A stretch of DNA of 64,000 nucleotides from CAZLCC01 sp964570845 (GTDB lineage: Bacteria > Patescibacteriota > Saccharimonadia > Saccharimonadales > Saccharimonadaceae). Position 1 is the stretch's first letter. Every line of letters begins with the position of its first letter. The translations under genes were made by a program, and so were the position numbers. A model generated the notes under the pieces. That model was given only the letters and a program-made list of their open reading frames with translations, was not told the DNA's origin and did no database searches. Positions 1 through 7,712 of this stretch are shown one piece after another. Location of the stretch: the NCBI GenBank assembly GCA_964570845.1, contig CAZMZB010000001.1, positions 310,001 through 374,000 on the forward strand, in the 5' to 3' direction.

Positions 1-691
1 TAATCTGTTGAATTTGTGCGATACCCTGATTAAAGCTTTTACCACCATCAAGACTAATAATTGCCCCGTTGTTTATATTGACACCATTAATACCAATAGG
101 GTTGTCTACCTTTTTCAAAACTCCAATGACAGTATGTTCTTCGCCTCGAATGGTAATAATTTTTCCGATTGCCTGATCGGTGCCGAATAAGTCAACGGCA
201 AGTTGTTTGCCGATAACAACGGTGTTACGTTCTGTTATTCCGTCGATAAACTGACCTTGCGTCGCTTCAAGCTTTAGGATAGGAGCAAGTTCTGGACCGG
301 TTGCGATAACGGGAGCATCAGGGGCCATTTTTTTCCCATTTTTAACACTGGCGTTAATTAACATAATTGGTGCGGCAGCGCTAACGTTTTTATCGTTTTG
401 CGCGCTCGCGACGTCGGTTTCCGTGAGTGTTGTAGTGGCATAAGACTGTAAGGGGCTATAATTAATAATTCCGCTATTGACACCTTGAGATACTTTATTT
501 GGACGAATGAGAACAATTTTTTTATCAAGCTGCTGCACTTGCTGGGTGATTGTTTGTTTCGCGCCCTCGCCAATCGCCAGCACAAGCGTAATGGAGACAA
601 CCCCGATAATGACACCGAGGGTGGTTAGGCCGGTTCGAGATTTGCTGCCGCGAAGTGCTTCAAGTGCGATACGAAAATTTGCGCCAAACAT
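1..691 (-). CDS. MacB/FtsX-like ABC transporter permease (partial)
   Basis: Reading leftwards from the ATG at 691, the frame is open to the window edge (about 230 residues), so the C-terminal part is missing. The N-terminus, MFGANFRIALEALRGSKSRT followed by a hydrophobic segment (TLGVIIGVVSITLVLAIGEG), is typical of MacB/YknZ-type permeases: a short cytoplasmic amphipathic stretch, the first membrane helix, then a large extracytoplasmic MacB-PCD-like domain. Its start overlaps the stop of the ATPase gene by one base (TAATG), so the two are translationally coupled and probably form one exporter. The substrate cannot be inferred; MacB-type systems export peptides, lipoproteins or drugs. Confidence 0.88.
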   Translation of the reverse strand, partial: MFGANFRIALEALRGSKSRTGLTTLGVIIGVVSITLVLAIGEGAKQTITQQVQQLDKKIVLIRPNKVSQGVNSGIINYSPLQSYATTTLTETDVASAQNDKNVSAAAPIMLINASVKNGKKMAPDAPVIATGPELAPILKLEATQGQFIDGITERNTVVIGKQLAVDLFGTDQAIGKIITIRGEEHTVIGVLKKVDNPIGINGVNINNGAIISLDGGKSFNQGIAQIQQI

Positions 692-1443
692 TATTTCTTA
701 GATCCTTTTTTTAATTTCCCAAGCGGCTTTTTAGCAGACGTATCTTTTTCGGGTTCCGGGTACTTGCTGTCTTTATCTATCTTACCATCAAGCATATGAA
801 TAATTCTGTCAGCATAACTAGTCAGACGAGGGTTGTGCGTCACCATGATAATTGTATTGCCTCGTTGGTGAATATCGCTTAGTTCTTCCATAATAATCTC
901 ACTTGATTTTGAATCCAGGTTGCCTGTCGGTTCGTCTGCCAGAATGATAGACGGATTGTTGACCAGTGCTCTGGCAATTGCCACACGCTGCAATTGTCCG
1001 CCGGAAAGTTGATAGGGCATATAATATTCTCGCTCTTGCAAGTGAAAAAGAGACAGCATCTTACTGGCTTTTTGTAAGCGTTTGGTATATGAAATACCGC
1101 TATAGGTGAGGGGAAGCGATACGTTTTCAATGATACTCATCCGATTAAGCAAATTAAAATGTTGAAACACAAACCCAATATCATTACCGCGAATTTTTGC
1201 CCGGCGTTCTTCACTTAAGTGTGCGGCTTCTTTGTCGTTTAATAAGTAAGTACCATCTGTTGGTCGATCAAGTAAACCCAGAATATTGAGTAAGGTTGTT
1301 TTGCCGCATCCGCTTGGACCCATGATGGCGACAAATTCACCTTTTTCGATCGTTACATCGAGGCCATTTAGCGCCATAACCGCAGCTTCATTACGGCCAA
1401 ATTGCTTCTTTAAATTGTTCAAATGAATAACAGGTGGTGGCAT
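691..1443 (-). CDS. ABC transporter ATP-binding protein, MacB/LolD family
   Basis: A 250-residue ATPase of the MacB/LolD/YknY class. Visible motifs in order: Walker A GPSGCGKTT, Q-loop FQHFNLL, signature LSGGQLQRVAIARAL, Walker B IILADEPTGNLD and H-loop VTHNP. The start MPPPVIHL at 1443 fits the family; the frame is open 27 codons further upstream, but that stretch looks non-coding and contains a TATAAT box (1484-1489, minus strand). A lysine-rich C-terminal tail of about 25 residues extends past the usual fold. It is coupled to the permease downstream and powers that exporter. Confidence 0.93.
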   Translation of the reverse strand: MPPPVIHLNNLKKQFGRNEAAVMALNGLDVTIEKGEFVAIMGPSGCGKTTLLNILGLLDRPTDGTYLLNDKEAAHLSEERRAKIRGNDIGFVFQHFNLLNRMSIIENVSLPLTYSGISYTKRLQKASKMLSLFHLQEREYYMPYQLSGGQLQRVAIARALVNNPSIILADEPTGNLDSKSSEIIMEELSDIHQRGNTIIMVTHNPRLTSYADRIIHMLDGKIDKDSKYPEPEKDTSAKKPLGKLKKGSKK

Positions 1444-1571
1444 AATTAATCTCGCAGTTTGAATTGAGTATTTTGTTATATCTATTATACGTACTGTCAA
1501 GACCTGTAAGCAAGAGTAAAACAAGGTGTAAATAACAACTATCTGTGAGTGCGGTATACTTTAAACTATGC

Positions 1572-1663
1572 GGAGAGGTGCAGGAGTGGTTGAACTGGCA
1601 CGCCTGGAAAGCGTGTAGGCGTTGCAAAATGTCTCGAGGGTTCGAATCCCTCTCTCTCCGCCA
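1572..1663 (+). tRNA. tRNA-Ser (anticodon GGA)
   Basis: A class II tRNA of 92 nt with encoded CCA. The acceptor GGAGAGG pairs with TCTCTCC plus discriminator G. The anticodon stem is CACGC/GCGTG around the loop CTGGAAA (anticodon GGA, reading UCC/UCU). A long variable arm follows, then the T-arm GAGGG-TTCGAAT-CCCTC. The first 28 nt match the second tRNA-Ser at 15074. Confidence 0.95.
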
Positions 1664-1722
1664 CGACAAACAGTACTCTTTAGGGCGTTATTTTCTTTGT
1701 GCTTATGCTGTATACTAAAACC

Positions 1723-2316
1723 ATGCAGCCGGACGAGCAAAAAAATTATTGGCAACCAGAAGAAAGCGAAGGACAACACACTGATACTCCGGAGCAACCC
1801 CCTATCAGTCAGCCGGAGCAGGCTCGTGACTCAAAACAAGATAACAAAGCGCCGATTGACGAGTCGGTCAACTGGGAAGCCTCTGAATATATTTATCGGG
1901 AAAAGGATTTTTTATGGTTTCTTTCACTTATAATTATTACAATTGCTTTGATGGCATTTGCTTACTTTATTTTAGCATCACCAACCTTTACTGTTTTAAT
2001 TGCTGTAATGGCGGCTGCACTCATAATATATTCGCGCCGTCCGCCGCGAACAATTCAATATCAGCTCAACTCTGAAGGGTTTCAATCCGGGCAGCAATTT
2101 CACTCTTTTAAAGAATTTAAAGCTTTTGGCGTTGTGCAGGACGGGCTAATTTACTCGATCATGCTGGTGCCAACAAAACGATTTGCGCCGATAATGAATG
2201 TTTATTTTGCAGAAGAAGACGGCGAAAGAATAGTCGACATTTTCGGGCATCACTTACCGATGGAGCAGCTCAAGCTCGATTTTGTCGACACGTTGATGCG
2301 AAAACTTCGTCTCTAA
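1723..2316 (+). CDS. Small two-helix membrane protein, unknown function
   Basis: A protein of 197 residues starting MQPDEQKNYW. A hydrophilic, Glu/Gln-rich N-terminus of about 60 residues is followed by two adjacent membrane helices (FLWFLSLIIITIALMAFAYF and LIAVMAAALIIYS). A soluble C-terminal half of about 100 residues has alternating hydrophobic residues that could form a small beta domain. The -10 box TATACT (1711-1716) lies only 6 bases before this ATG, which selects it over the ATG at 1699 and implies a leaderless mRNA. The family was not recognised. It sits alone between two tRNA genes, and no partner is suggested by the context. Confidence 0.8.
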   Translation: MQPDEQKNYWQPEESEGQHTDTPEQPPISQPEQARDSKQDNKAPIDESVNWEASEYIYREKDFLWFLSLIIITIALMAFAYFILASPTFTVLIAVMAAALIIYSRRPPRTIQYQLNSEGFQSGQQFHSFKEFKAFGVVQDGLIYSIMLVPTKRFAPIMNVYFAEEDGERIVDIFGHHLPMEQLKLDFVDTLMRKLRL

Positions 2317-2443
2317 CAGTTTGCTACCTCTGGAAATTTTTGTTACAATACCATCTGTTCTTTCGCTAATTTTAGCTTAGGAAAGCACTTTTTAGTTACA
2401 AGGCGTGGCCAAACGTTACTTTTGTGGCGAATGGCTACGATGT

Positions 2444-2520
2444 GCACCCGTAGCTCAGCTGGATAGAGCGTTGGCTTGCGGAGCCAAAGGTCATAGGTTC
2501 GAATCCTGTCGGGTGTACCA
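2444..2520 (+). tRNA. tRNA-Arg (anticodon GCG), integration target
   Basis: A 77-nt tRNA with encoded CCA. The acceptor GCACCCG pairs with CGGGTGT (one G-U), the D-arm is GCTC/GAGC, the anticodon stem is TTGGC/GCCAA around TTGCGGA (anticodon GCG), and the T-arm is ATAGG-TTCGAAT-CCTGT. GCG reads CGC and CGU directly, whereas most bacteria use an ACG tRNA-Arg edited to inosine. Its last nine bases are the attachment core of the integrated element. Confidence 0.95.
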
Positions 2521-4056
2521 CATTGAAGAATCAGCAGCAAAAGAGTCATTTTTATGGCTCTTTTTTGTATTTATACAGAGGTAGAAATCACTAATAGTTG
2601 GTGTGTAAACTTTCTTGGTTCGTGAAACAGAAAAACCGTCGGGAAATAGTAATTGTTTACACCATACCTGATGTTCCTGGTCTAACTGCCAGAACCTCTC
2701 CCTAAAACTCTCTACCGTAGTCAGAGCAAACTCTACGAAGTCCACAAAATCTTGCTCAACGGTTGCTATAGATTCAATCTGCTGCTTTATTGCTGCAATA
2801 TCTTCGTCTAGTGCACCAATGGCTATATCGGCTCTATCTTCTGCTAGTTGCCCGCGAATTTGCTTTAACACAACGTCTTTCTTGTCGTTCTCCAATGAGG
2901 ATAGGCGAGCTTTTAAAGCCCCTGAAGTATTAAATGATGTAGTCTGATCTTGTTCCCAGGCATGCCGTAAGCCCGATAGAAAGTCTTTGATCTTAGTTTC
3001 TGCAATCCTCAAGCCTGAAAGTATATCGTTTAGCTCATTGTGTAGCTCATCTCGTAATATGTAATTCTTCTTACAAGCTCTGCACTTATACCTCTTGTAG
3101 TGGTTCCCTCTGCCATTGTGATTGGTGTAGCCAACCATTTTAGGGTTCTTGGCACCTTCCTCTAAACACTCTTTGCAGGTCATTATTTTGGATAGCGGAA
3201 ACTCTGGATTGTATTGTTTGTGAGGCTTGTAAATAATGCCCTTAACAATAGTTTTTAATAATTCATGCTGCTCAGGTGTAATCATAGCCTTGTGCAAACC
3301 ATTAGGATTTATCTTCCAGTTAGACATTTTAATTACGCCAGCATAGAACGGGTCATTGAGCATTATCTTAAAGCGGTGTGCATCCAGTAGCTTGCCAGAT
3401 TTTTCTTTGTAGCCACCTGCGTTAATGCTAGTCACTACGTCTTTAATCGGCACACCTTCTAGCACCTGTAGGAAGCCGGAGCGTAGCATTGACCACTCTG
3501 GTTCTTTTGGGGCGTGTAGTCCTGCCGTTTCTGTCAGTTGGTAGCCAGCCTTGGGATGACTAGGGTAGTAACCAGCTGCAACTCTAGCTTGCATTTTATC
3601 GGTTGTCTTGCTGATACGCTCGTAGTTGCTCGCCTCAGCCCTAAACACCTCCATCATTTCACGCATAACAGCCATAGGATTATCTTGGTGTGTAATCTCT
3701 GGTAGTTTTGCATAGGCTAGGAATACACCTATCTTCTTAAACTCAACTTTCCACCAGTAGTATTCATCAACAGAACGCATAAACCTATCAACTTCATCAA
3801 GGATCAGGTAGCTAATTCCTTTAGTTTGCTTGCAGTATTGCATTATTTCGTTCAGATCTTTTCGTGCTAGATTCTTCCCCTTCTTACTAGAGGTGTCAAG
3901 CGACCATATCTTCACAATATCTGCTGTGTGGTGCGCGGCACATTCATAAACATACTTTTCTTGCGCCTCTAAACTACTGCCTTCCGCTCGTTGCCTAGCT
4001 GTTGAGACCCTACAGAGGGCTATTGCCTTAAATCTTTTGGTGTTGTCATTTTTCAT
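2491..4056 (-). CDS. Large serine recombinase (integrase)
   Basis: A 521-residue large serine integrase. The N-terminal resolvase domain has the nucleophile in LCRVSTARQ (Ser18) and the conserved arginine region DEVDRFMRS. A recombinase domain follows, then a Cys4 zinc ribbon (CKEC at about residue 300 and CRAC about 35 residues later), a coiled coil and a C-terminal tail. The start has a good ribosome site (AAGGAG, 8 bases upstream). The last six residues (RQDSNL) come from the antisense of the tRNA T-arm, not from the element. In the excised circle the frame would instead continue for 35 codons at 10285-10181, giving about 550 residues. It should catalyse integration and excision at the tRNA-Arg 3' end. 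Transcription starts near 4173. Confidence 0.93.
   Translation of the reverse strand: MKNDNTKRFKAIALCRVSTARQRAEGSSLEAQEKYVYECAAHHTADIVKIWSLDTSSKKGKNLARKDLNEIMQYCKQTKGISYLILDEVDRFMRSVDEYYWWKVEFKKIGVFLAYAKLPEITHQDNPMAVMREMMEVFRAEASNYERISKTTDKMQARVAAGYYPSHPKAGYQLTETAGLHAPKEPEWSMLRSGFLQVLEGVPIKDVVTSINAGGYKEKSGKLLDAHRFKIMLNDPFYAGVIKMSNWKINPNGLHKAMITPEQHELLKTIVKGIIYKPHKQYNPEFPLSKIMTCKECLEEGAKNPKMVGYTNHNGRGNHYKRYKCRACKKNYILRDELHNELNDILSGLRIAETKIKDFLSGLRHAWEQDQTTSFNTSGALKARLSSLENDKKDVVLKQIRGQLAEDRADIAIGALDEDIAAIKQQIESIATVEQDFVDFVEFALTTVESFRERFWQLDQEHQVWCKQLLFPDGFSVSRTKKVYTPTISDFYLCINTKKSHKNDSFAADSSMWYTRQDSNL
2512..2520 (+). other. attL core GGTGTACCA
   Basis: These nine bases at the tRNA-Arg 3' end, including CCA, are identical to 10286-10294. 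They also encode W-Y-T of the recombinase on the minus strand, so the core preserves the reading frame (three whole codons). Confidence 0.8.
2541..2566 (+). terminator. Element-supplied terminator for tRNA-Arg
   Basis: The stem AAGAGTCAT/ATGGCTCTT (9 pairs, one G-U) encloses a TTTT loop and is followed by a T run. It lies 20 bases after the tRNA and inside the 3' coding end of the recombinase on the opposite strand, so the same DNA serves as terminator and codons. Confidence 0.75.
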
Positions 4057-4088
4057 TACTCATACTCCTTAATTAGCTCAATACAAAA

Positions 4089-4174
4089 GGCGACCCCTGT
4101 GGCTACTTCCTAATGACAGGAAATACAGAGGTCGCCGTCTGTACCAAAAACTAATGTCATTAAATTGTAGCCAC
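4089..4174 (-). promoter_or_regulatory. Structured 5' leader of the recombinase mRNA
   Basis: On the minus strand the leader holds a hairpin closed by GGCGACC/GGTCGCC (4136-4130 with 4095-4089). An 8-base segment at the transcript's 5' end, GTGGCTAC (4174-4167), is perfectly complementary to GTAGCCAC (4106-4099) inside that hairpin. The two pairings cannot form fully together, which suggests a folding switch before the ribosome site. The mechanism is inferred. Confidence 0.5.
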
Positions 4175-4179
4175 TTTTA

Positions 4180-4208
4180 ATTATACCTCTCTACCTCTGT
4201 TGAAGCAA
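4180..4208 (-). promoter_or_regulatory. Recombinase promoter with ACAGAGGT in the spacer
   Basis: On the minus strand: -35 TTGCTT (4208-4203), a 17-base spacer and -10 TATAAT (4185-4180). ACAGAGGT begins at the third base of the spacer, the same register as in the promoter at 4592-4620, which suggests a common operator. Confidence 0.75.
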
Positions 4209-4511
4209 CTGAAATTGCTTAAAAAGTGAGAGGTAAAACTTAGCTTGCTCTAGTGACTTACTGCTAGGCTTTGACTTTTTAGAGTCCCGTAAATTCCCGT
4301 CCAAGTAGCGAGAGATTGTCTTCCCATTCACGACTAGCCGTCCCTAGAATATCCACGTATTTTTTTAGATTGATATTGTTTGCTCATTGAGTCAATCCTT
4401 TCTTTGAGCAATAGCAACGCTACACCCTTGCGAAAACAGGGGCGTGTTGTGCCATTATTTAATGATTATTTATAGAAACCAATAATTAAAAGAGGGCGAA
4501 AACTCGTAATA

Positions 4512-4585
4512 TAAAAAATGCCCCGCAGGGCTTGTGTATAGGTTATTGGCGAGTCGCCGTACAATTTAGTTATTAACTTACTATG
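4512..4585 (-). ncRNA. Candidate small RNA of the element (about 70-75 nt)
   Basis: A strong minus-strand promoter (4620-4592) is followed about 55 bases later by an intrinsic terminator: GCCC-TGCG-GGGC (4531-4520) followed by A and a T6 run. No credible reading frame lies between them. The transcript contains a small hairpin GGCG-ACT-CGCC. Its GGCGACT can pair with GGTCGCC in the recombinase leader (six Watson-Crick pairs plus one G-U), so trans regulation of the recombinase is possible but unproven. Confidence 0.6.
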
Positions 4586-4591
4586 TACTTC

Positions 4592-4620
4592 ACTATAGCA
4601 CACCACCTCTGTAAAGTCAA
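4592..4620 (-). promoter_or_regulatory. Promoter of the candidate small RNA
   Basis: On the minus strand: -35 TTGACT (4620-4615), a 17-base spacer starting TTACAGAGGT, and an extended -10 TGCTATAGT (hexamer 4597-4592). It is one of the best consensus promoters in the window, and its spacer carries the same ACAGAGGT word as the recombinase promoter. Confidence 0.75.
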
Positions 4621-4890
4621 TAACTCTTATGCTTTTTGAGTATATTTTATAAGCGTAAACACCTTAAAAAATATGTTGTGTAATAAACAACAATAGTATT
4701 GAATTGTCAATTTATTTATGCTAACAAGAATATTTCGATTTTGCCTCACAGAATAGTTAAAAACCGCACAACTTGGCGTTTTTATTTGCAAGATGGGTCT
4801 ATACTCATCTTTTTCATTAGGACGCAAAGTTGCTCAAGTTCACCTCTGTACTAATTTCCAACATAAGGGGTTTTTGTGGCGAGAGTTTGC
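4621..4890. other. Non-coding stretch inside the element
   Basis: AT-rich DNA without a credible gene. One further ACCTCTGT word occurs at 4842-4849. Short open frames on the minus strand lack ribosome sites and any recognisable protein character. Confidence 0.5.
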
Positions 4891-5034
4891 TATAATAAAA
4901 AAGTCTAAACTAGCCATAGAGTAACCGCAATTATTTTGCGTGGTATTAAGCCTATAATAACGGCACCATGCGAAGTAGCTAGGGCTTAATAACTCTGTTG
5001 CTGGTTTAGACACCAAGTATGGTGTCGTTTTTAA
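4891..5034 (+). ncRNA. Structured leader RNA, attenuator or riboswitch-like
   Basis: It begins at an extended -10 box TGCTATAAT (hexamer 4891-4896). A 12-pair closing helix, GTCTAAACTAGC (4903-4914) with GCTGGTTTAGAC (5000-5011, one T-G pair), encloses hairpin CGCAA/TTGCG (4926-4940) and helix ATTAAGCC/GGCTTAAT (4945-4952 with 4983-4990). An intrinsic terminator follows and shares its first three bases with the closing helix. This layout resembles a transcription-attenuating riboswitch or protein-binding leader for the gene at 5051. The family was not recognised. Confidence 0.6.
5009..5034 (+). terminator. Intrinsic terminator in the leader of the 5051 gene
   Basis: The stem GACACC (5009-5014)/GGTGTC (5021-5026) has loop AAGTAT and is followed by G and a T5 run. 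It stands just upstream of the ribosome site AAGGAGA of the next gene. The bases GAC at 5009-5011 are also part of the long closing helix, so the two structures compete. Confidence 0.65.
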
Positions 5035-5050
5035 TTTAAGGAGAAAAATA

Positions 5051-5812
5051 GTGAAAACTAAAAGTAGCAAACGCTCAGTAATGAAATGGGGGATCGTAAG
5101 TATCTTGTCGGTAGCGCTAGTAGTAGGTGGATTTTTTGGCCTTCATTATTACAAAGACTACCAAGCCGATAGGGTTTACTCCAAGGGCGAGACCATATCA
5201 TTCCCTGATTTTGATATCACTATAACAAAAGCGGAATACAAAGCAGTAAATTATCCACTCGATAGCTCGAAACTTAATAAGTATGGCGACCTAAACAGTC
5301 CTGAGGATTGTGAGAGTAAGTCTAATGACGCTACATGGAGCAAAAGTTATATTAGGAGCTGGACACAAGATAGCCCATCCGAACGCTTGCTCTGTAAGTG
5401 GAGGAATGAGACCCGAACTGATATAAAACAGTACATCAGCAATAACAGTCAACTAGTAGTCGACTATAAAATAACTGCAAAAAACAATATAGACACCTCA
5501 AGATTAAAGATCGAACTACTCCCGGATAGTGGAAGGAGCCTGAAAAGTCCAAGAGACTTTGTAGAAATAAGTGACATACTATCAAGCGAAGGGCGTGAAA
5601 TCATAACTATGGCTGATGCTCCTGGCCCAGTTTATCGTGATTCTTACGCGAGCGACTACATACCTTACCATCAAAGTAAGATAGGGGGCGACATCAACAA
5701 AGGCTTAGAGCGTACGGGCCATATCTACACCGATATTCGCAATTCCGAAAAAAATGTAGATATCAAAATAACCTACAAAGATCAGACACGGCTGGTACGT
5801 ATTAGTCGATAG
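5051..5812 (+). CDS. Membrane-anchored protein of the element, unknown
   Basis: 253 residues with a GTG start preceded by AAGGAGA. A basic N-terminus (MKTKSSKRSVMKW) leads into one membrane helix (GIVSILSVALVVGGFFGLHYY), then an extracellular domain of about 215 residues. That domain has repeated short strand-like stretches (QLVVDYKITAKN, VDIKITYKDQTRLV) and a few cysteines, and vaguely recalls the DUF4352-like immunoglobulin fold. No catalytic motif was found. It is the first cargo gene, behind the attenuator-like leader, and the nuclease gene follows after 29 bases, so they may be co-transcribed. A sensor, adhesin or immunity role is open. Confidence 0.75.
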   Translation: MKTKSSKRSVMKWGIVSILSVALVVGGFFGLHYYKDYQADRVYSKGETISFPDFDITITKAEYKAVNYPLDSSKLNKYGDLNSPEDCESKSNDATWSKSYIRSWTQDSPSERLLCKWRNETRTDIKQYISNNSQLVVDYKITAKNNIDTSRLKIELLPDSGRSLKSPRDFVEISDILSSEGREIITMADAPGPVYRDSYASDYIPYHQSKIGGDINKGLERTGHIYTDIRNSEKNVDIKITYKDQTRLVRISR

Positions 5813-5841
5813 AGGCAATTTAGCCTGGTATCATAGAGGTA

Positions 5842-7500
5842 ATGGGTCTATTTAGCTTTAATATCATCGACTGGGAGCCTGGATATTATCCAAACATCAA
5901 TGAGGCAACACCCCAGCAGCGCAAAAGCTATTCGTATATCGTCAAAAAGATAGAAAATGGCGAATCTATCGATGTGGGCAGTAATAACGCATACCTATAT
6001 GCGTATAAATATGAATTAAACCAGCGACTGATAGATTCTGTCGGCACATCTAATCAAGATAAGATACATCTTCTATATCAAAATTTTATTAACCTCTATG
6101 AAAAGTCGAAGCCTAAGGTCACGGCCTACTTTTACCCCTGGATGCTAATATCTGCTGTGCTGACCAGCAAGGACATCAGGCCAGAGTTGGAGCAGTACAT
6201 TCACTTTATTCAGACAAATAATATCCCAGGTAATTATGACTTGCTGGCATCTCTTTTTGTTACTTCACACAACCTTAGCTCCCAAGACTACGTGGATAGC
6301 AGATATTTCAAAGCATTCGTAGGTGGTGACATCGGTCAATTTATGACATCAGCAGGGAAAAAGCACTACGATGATGTAGTCTTAGAGATCACAGACTTGC
6401 TGAATAGCGATTTCGAACTGACGAGTATCAACTATCTGTTCAAACTCTACGATTTTGAGGACGGGTATATAGTCGTTGATAATTTTGACTACCTCCAACC
6501 GATAGCAAAGACACACATGAGAGATTTGGGCACAAACTCGAGGATAAAGTTAAAAGTATCTGTGCCAGTATATGACAGGTCGAAAAAAGGCTCATTCGCA
6601 AAACATATTACTCGTGAGGCTGAGAATATATTCAGGACTAGTAGTGGACTGCATAAGATTGGAGAAGGCTGGATTTCAGAGACGCTTTTATATAGGCAAA
6701 TTGAGTCTGCATTTAGCAATACAAAAGTACAGCAGCATGCTAGCCCTCCCTTTTTGGGTAAGCAACACTACGATGTGTTTATGCCCGAGTTCAAAATAGC
6801 ACTAGAGTATCAGGGAGACCAACATCATAGACCGGTGGATTTTTTTGGTGGCGAAGAGACTTTTACAAAAGGCATTGAGCGTGACAGGCGGAAGAAGACC
6901 CTTTCAAGCAAAAATGGTGTTAAGCAGTTCGATGTTTTACCAGGGTATGACTTAGAGGAGTTACTTATTGCCGTTGCGGAAGCAGCTTATCCAAGGATGG
7001 GTAAAGAGGAGCTATCGAAATTTGTTAATGATGCTATCTTTCGTGCTCGTAATATAGCCCGTTCAACTTTAACTCAAGCCGAAGACAAACCAGCAATCAT
7101 TAAGCGAATTGCTGATAAATATGAAGACGGTGCACTTACTGAATTTAAACTGGAGCAACGTATAAAAAAACTAGTGTCCATGAGAAAAAAATCACCATAC
7201 GCAAATGATGATGGGCTGAATGTAACGAGTGACATTTTTGATAAATGGATGAAGGAATTAGATGAGATTAAGCGGGTTAGTAAAACCGACCCATTAGCTT
7301 CTAATAAGCTAGCGTTTACTCTATTTAACTCAGGATACCGAGCCCCTGCAATTTACGAAAGGATTGCTATTAACTATAGAAAAGTCGGAGATATAAAGTC
7401 TGAAGCTGACCTTCTTTTACAGATGAAACGTGACTTTGGGTATAACCTAGATGACCGATTGAAATCTGTATTAAAGCAACTGGGTAATGATTATAAATAA
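5842..7500 (+). CDS. PD-(D/E)xK-like nuclease with long flanking domains
   Basis: 552 residues with ribosome site AGAGGT. The central part (about residues 300-375) looks like a restriction-endonuclease-fold core: HYDVFMPEF (Asp311), then KIALEYQGDQHH (Glu322-x-Gln), an FGGEE stretch, and RDRRKKTLSSKNG preceding a beta strand. This order is known from Vsr-like and other PD-(D/E)xK nucleases that act on DNA. The N-terminal 280 residues and the helical C-terminal 170 residues were not recognised; they may bind DNA, a partner or a trigger. The gene belongs to the element's cargo, just upstream of the PIN/HEPN-like gene. A defence nuclease is the best reading, with moderate confidence. Confidence 0.75.
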   Translation: MGLFSFNIIDWEPGYYPNINEATPQQRKSYSYIVKKIENGESIDVGSNNAYLYAYKYELNQRLIDSVGTSNQDKIHLLYQNFINLYEKSKPKVTAYFYPWMLISAVLTSKDIRPELEQYIHFIQTNNIPGNYDLLASLFVTSHNLSSQDYVDSRYFKAFVGGDIGQFMTSAGKKHYDDVVLEITDLLNSDFELTSINYLFKLYDFEDGYIVVDNFDYLQPIAKTHMRDLGTNSRIKLKVSVPVYDRSKKGSFAKHITREAENIFRTSSGLHKIGEGWISETLLYRQIESAFSNTKVQQHASPPFLGKQHYDVFMPEFKIALEYQGDQHHRPVDFFGGEETFTKGIERDRRKKTLSSKNGVKQFDVLPGYDLEELLIAVAEAAYPRMGKEELSKFVNDAIFRARNIARSTLTQAEDKPAIIKRIADKYEDGALTEFKLEQRIKKLVSMRKKSPYANDDGLNVTSDIFDKWMKELDEIKRVSKTDPLASNKLAFTLFNSGYRAPAIYERIAINYRKVGDIKSEADLLLQMKRDFGYNLDDRLKSVLKQLGNDYK

Positions 7501-7712
7501 GTAGGCTATTACATACATTTAGTCATAACCAAAAACTGCTACAATTGGCCTATTTTATAAGGGTTAGGTTGTATGGATATTTCGTTTTTGCTTATGTTAT
7601 GCTTATGGTATAAACTAGCGTACCACTAACAGGTTTTTCCTCCATCATGTTTTATTAGCCACGCGTATCTTTCGAAACGTGTAATAACAGATAAATATTG
7701 CTAAAATTAATA
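7501..7712 (+). promoter_or_regulatory. Intergenic leader before the PIN/HEPN-like gene
   Basis: No gene is visible here. A possible promoter is TTTTGC (7586-7591), a 17-base spacer and TATAAA (7609-7614), which would give a leader of about 90 bases. CACG/CGTG arms around 7664-7683 could form a weak hairpin. A second -10-like box (TAAAAT, 7702-7707) sits directly before the start codons. Confidence 0.4.

Noticed and set aside
1561..1797. Minus-strand frames over tRNA-Ser (also around 15039-15266)
   Set aside because: They translate the antisense of the tRNA and contain the typical RERDSNP/RGIRT-like artefact residues.
2343..2549. Minus-strand reading frame across tRNA-Arg
   Set aside because: Its residues are the antisense of the tRNA, a common artefact. 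Only the recombinase frame has real coding support here.
4140..5050. Known RNA classes (T-box, tmRNA, 6S, SRP) in the element's non-coding region
   Set aside because: None of their signature sequences was found; the structures were left as unclassified.
4627..5070. Two short minus-strand frames (66 and 76 codons)
   Set aside because: No ribosome site, unusual composition, and one overlaps the structured leader RNA of the 5051 gene.
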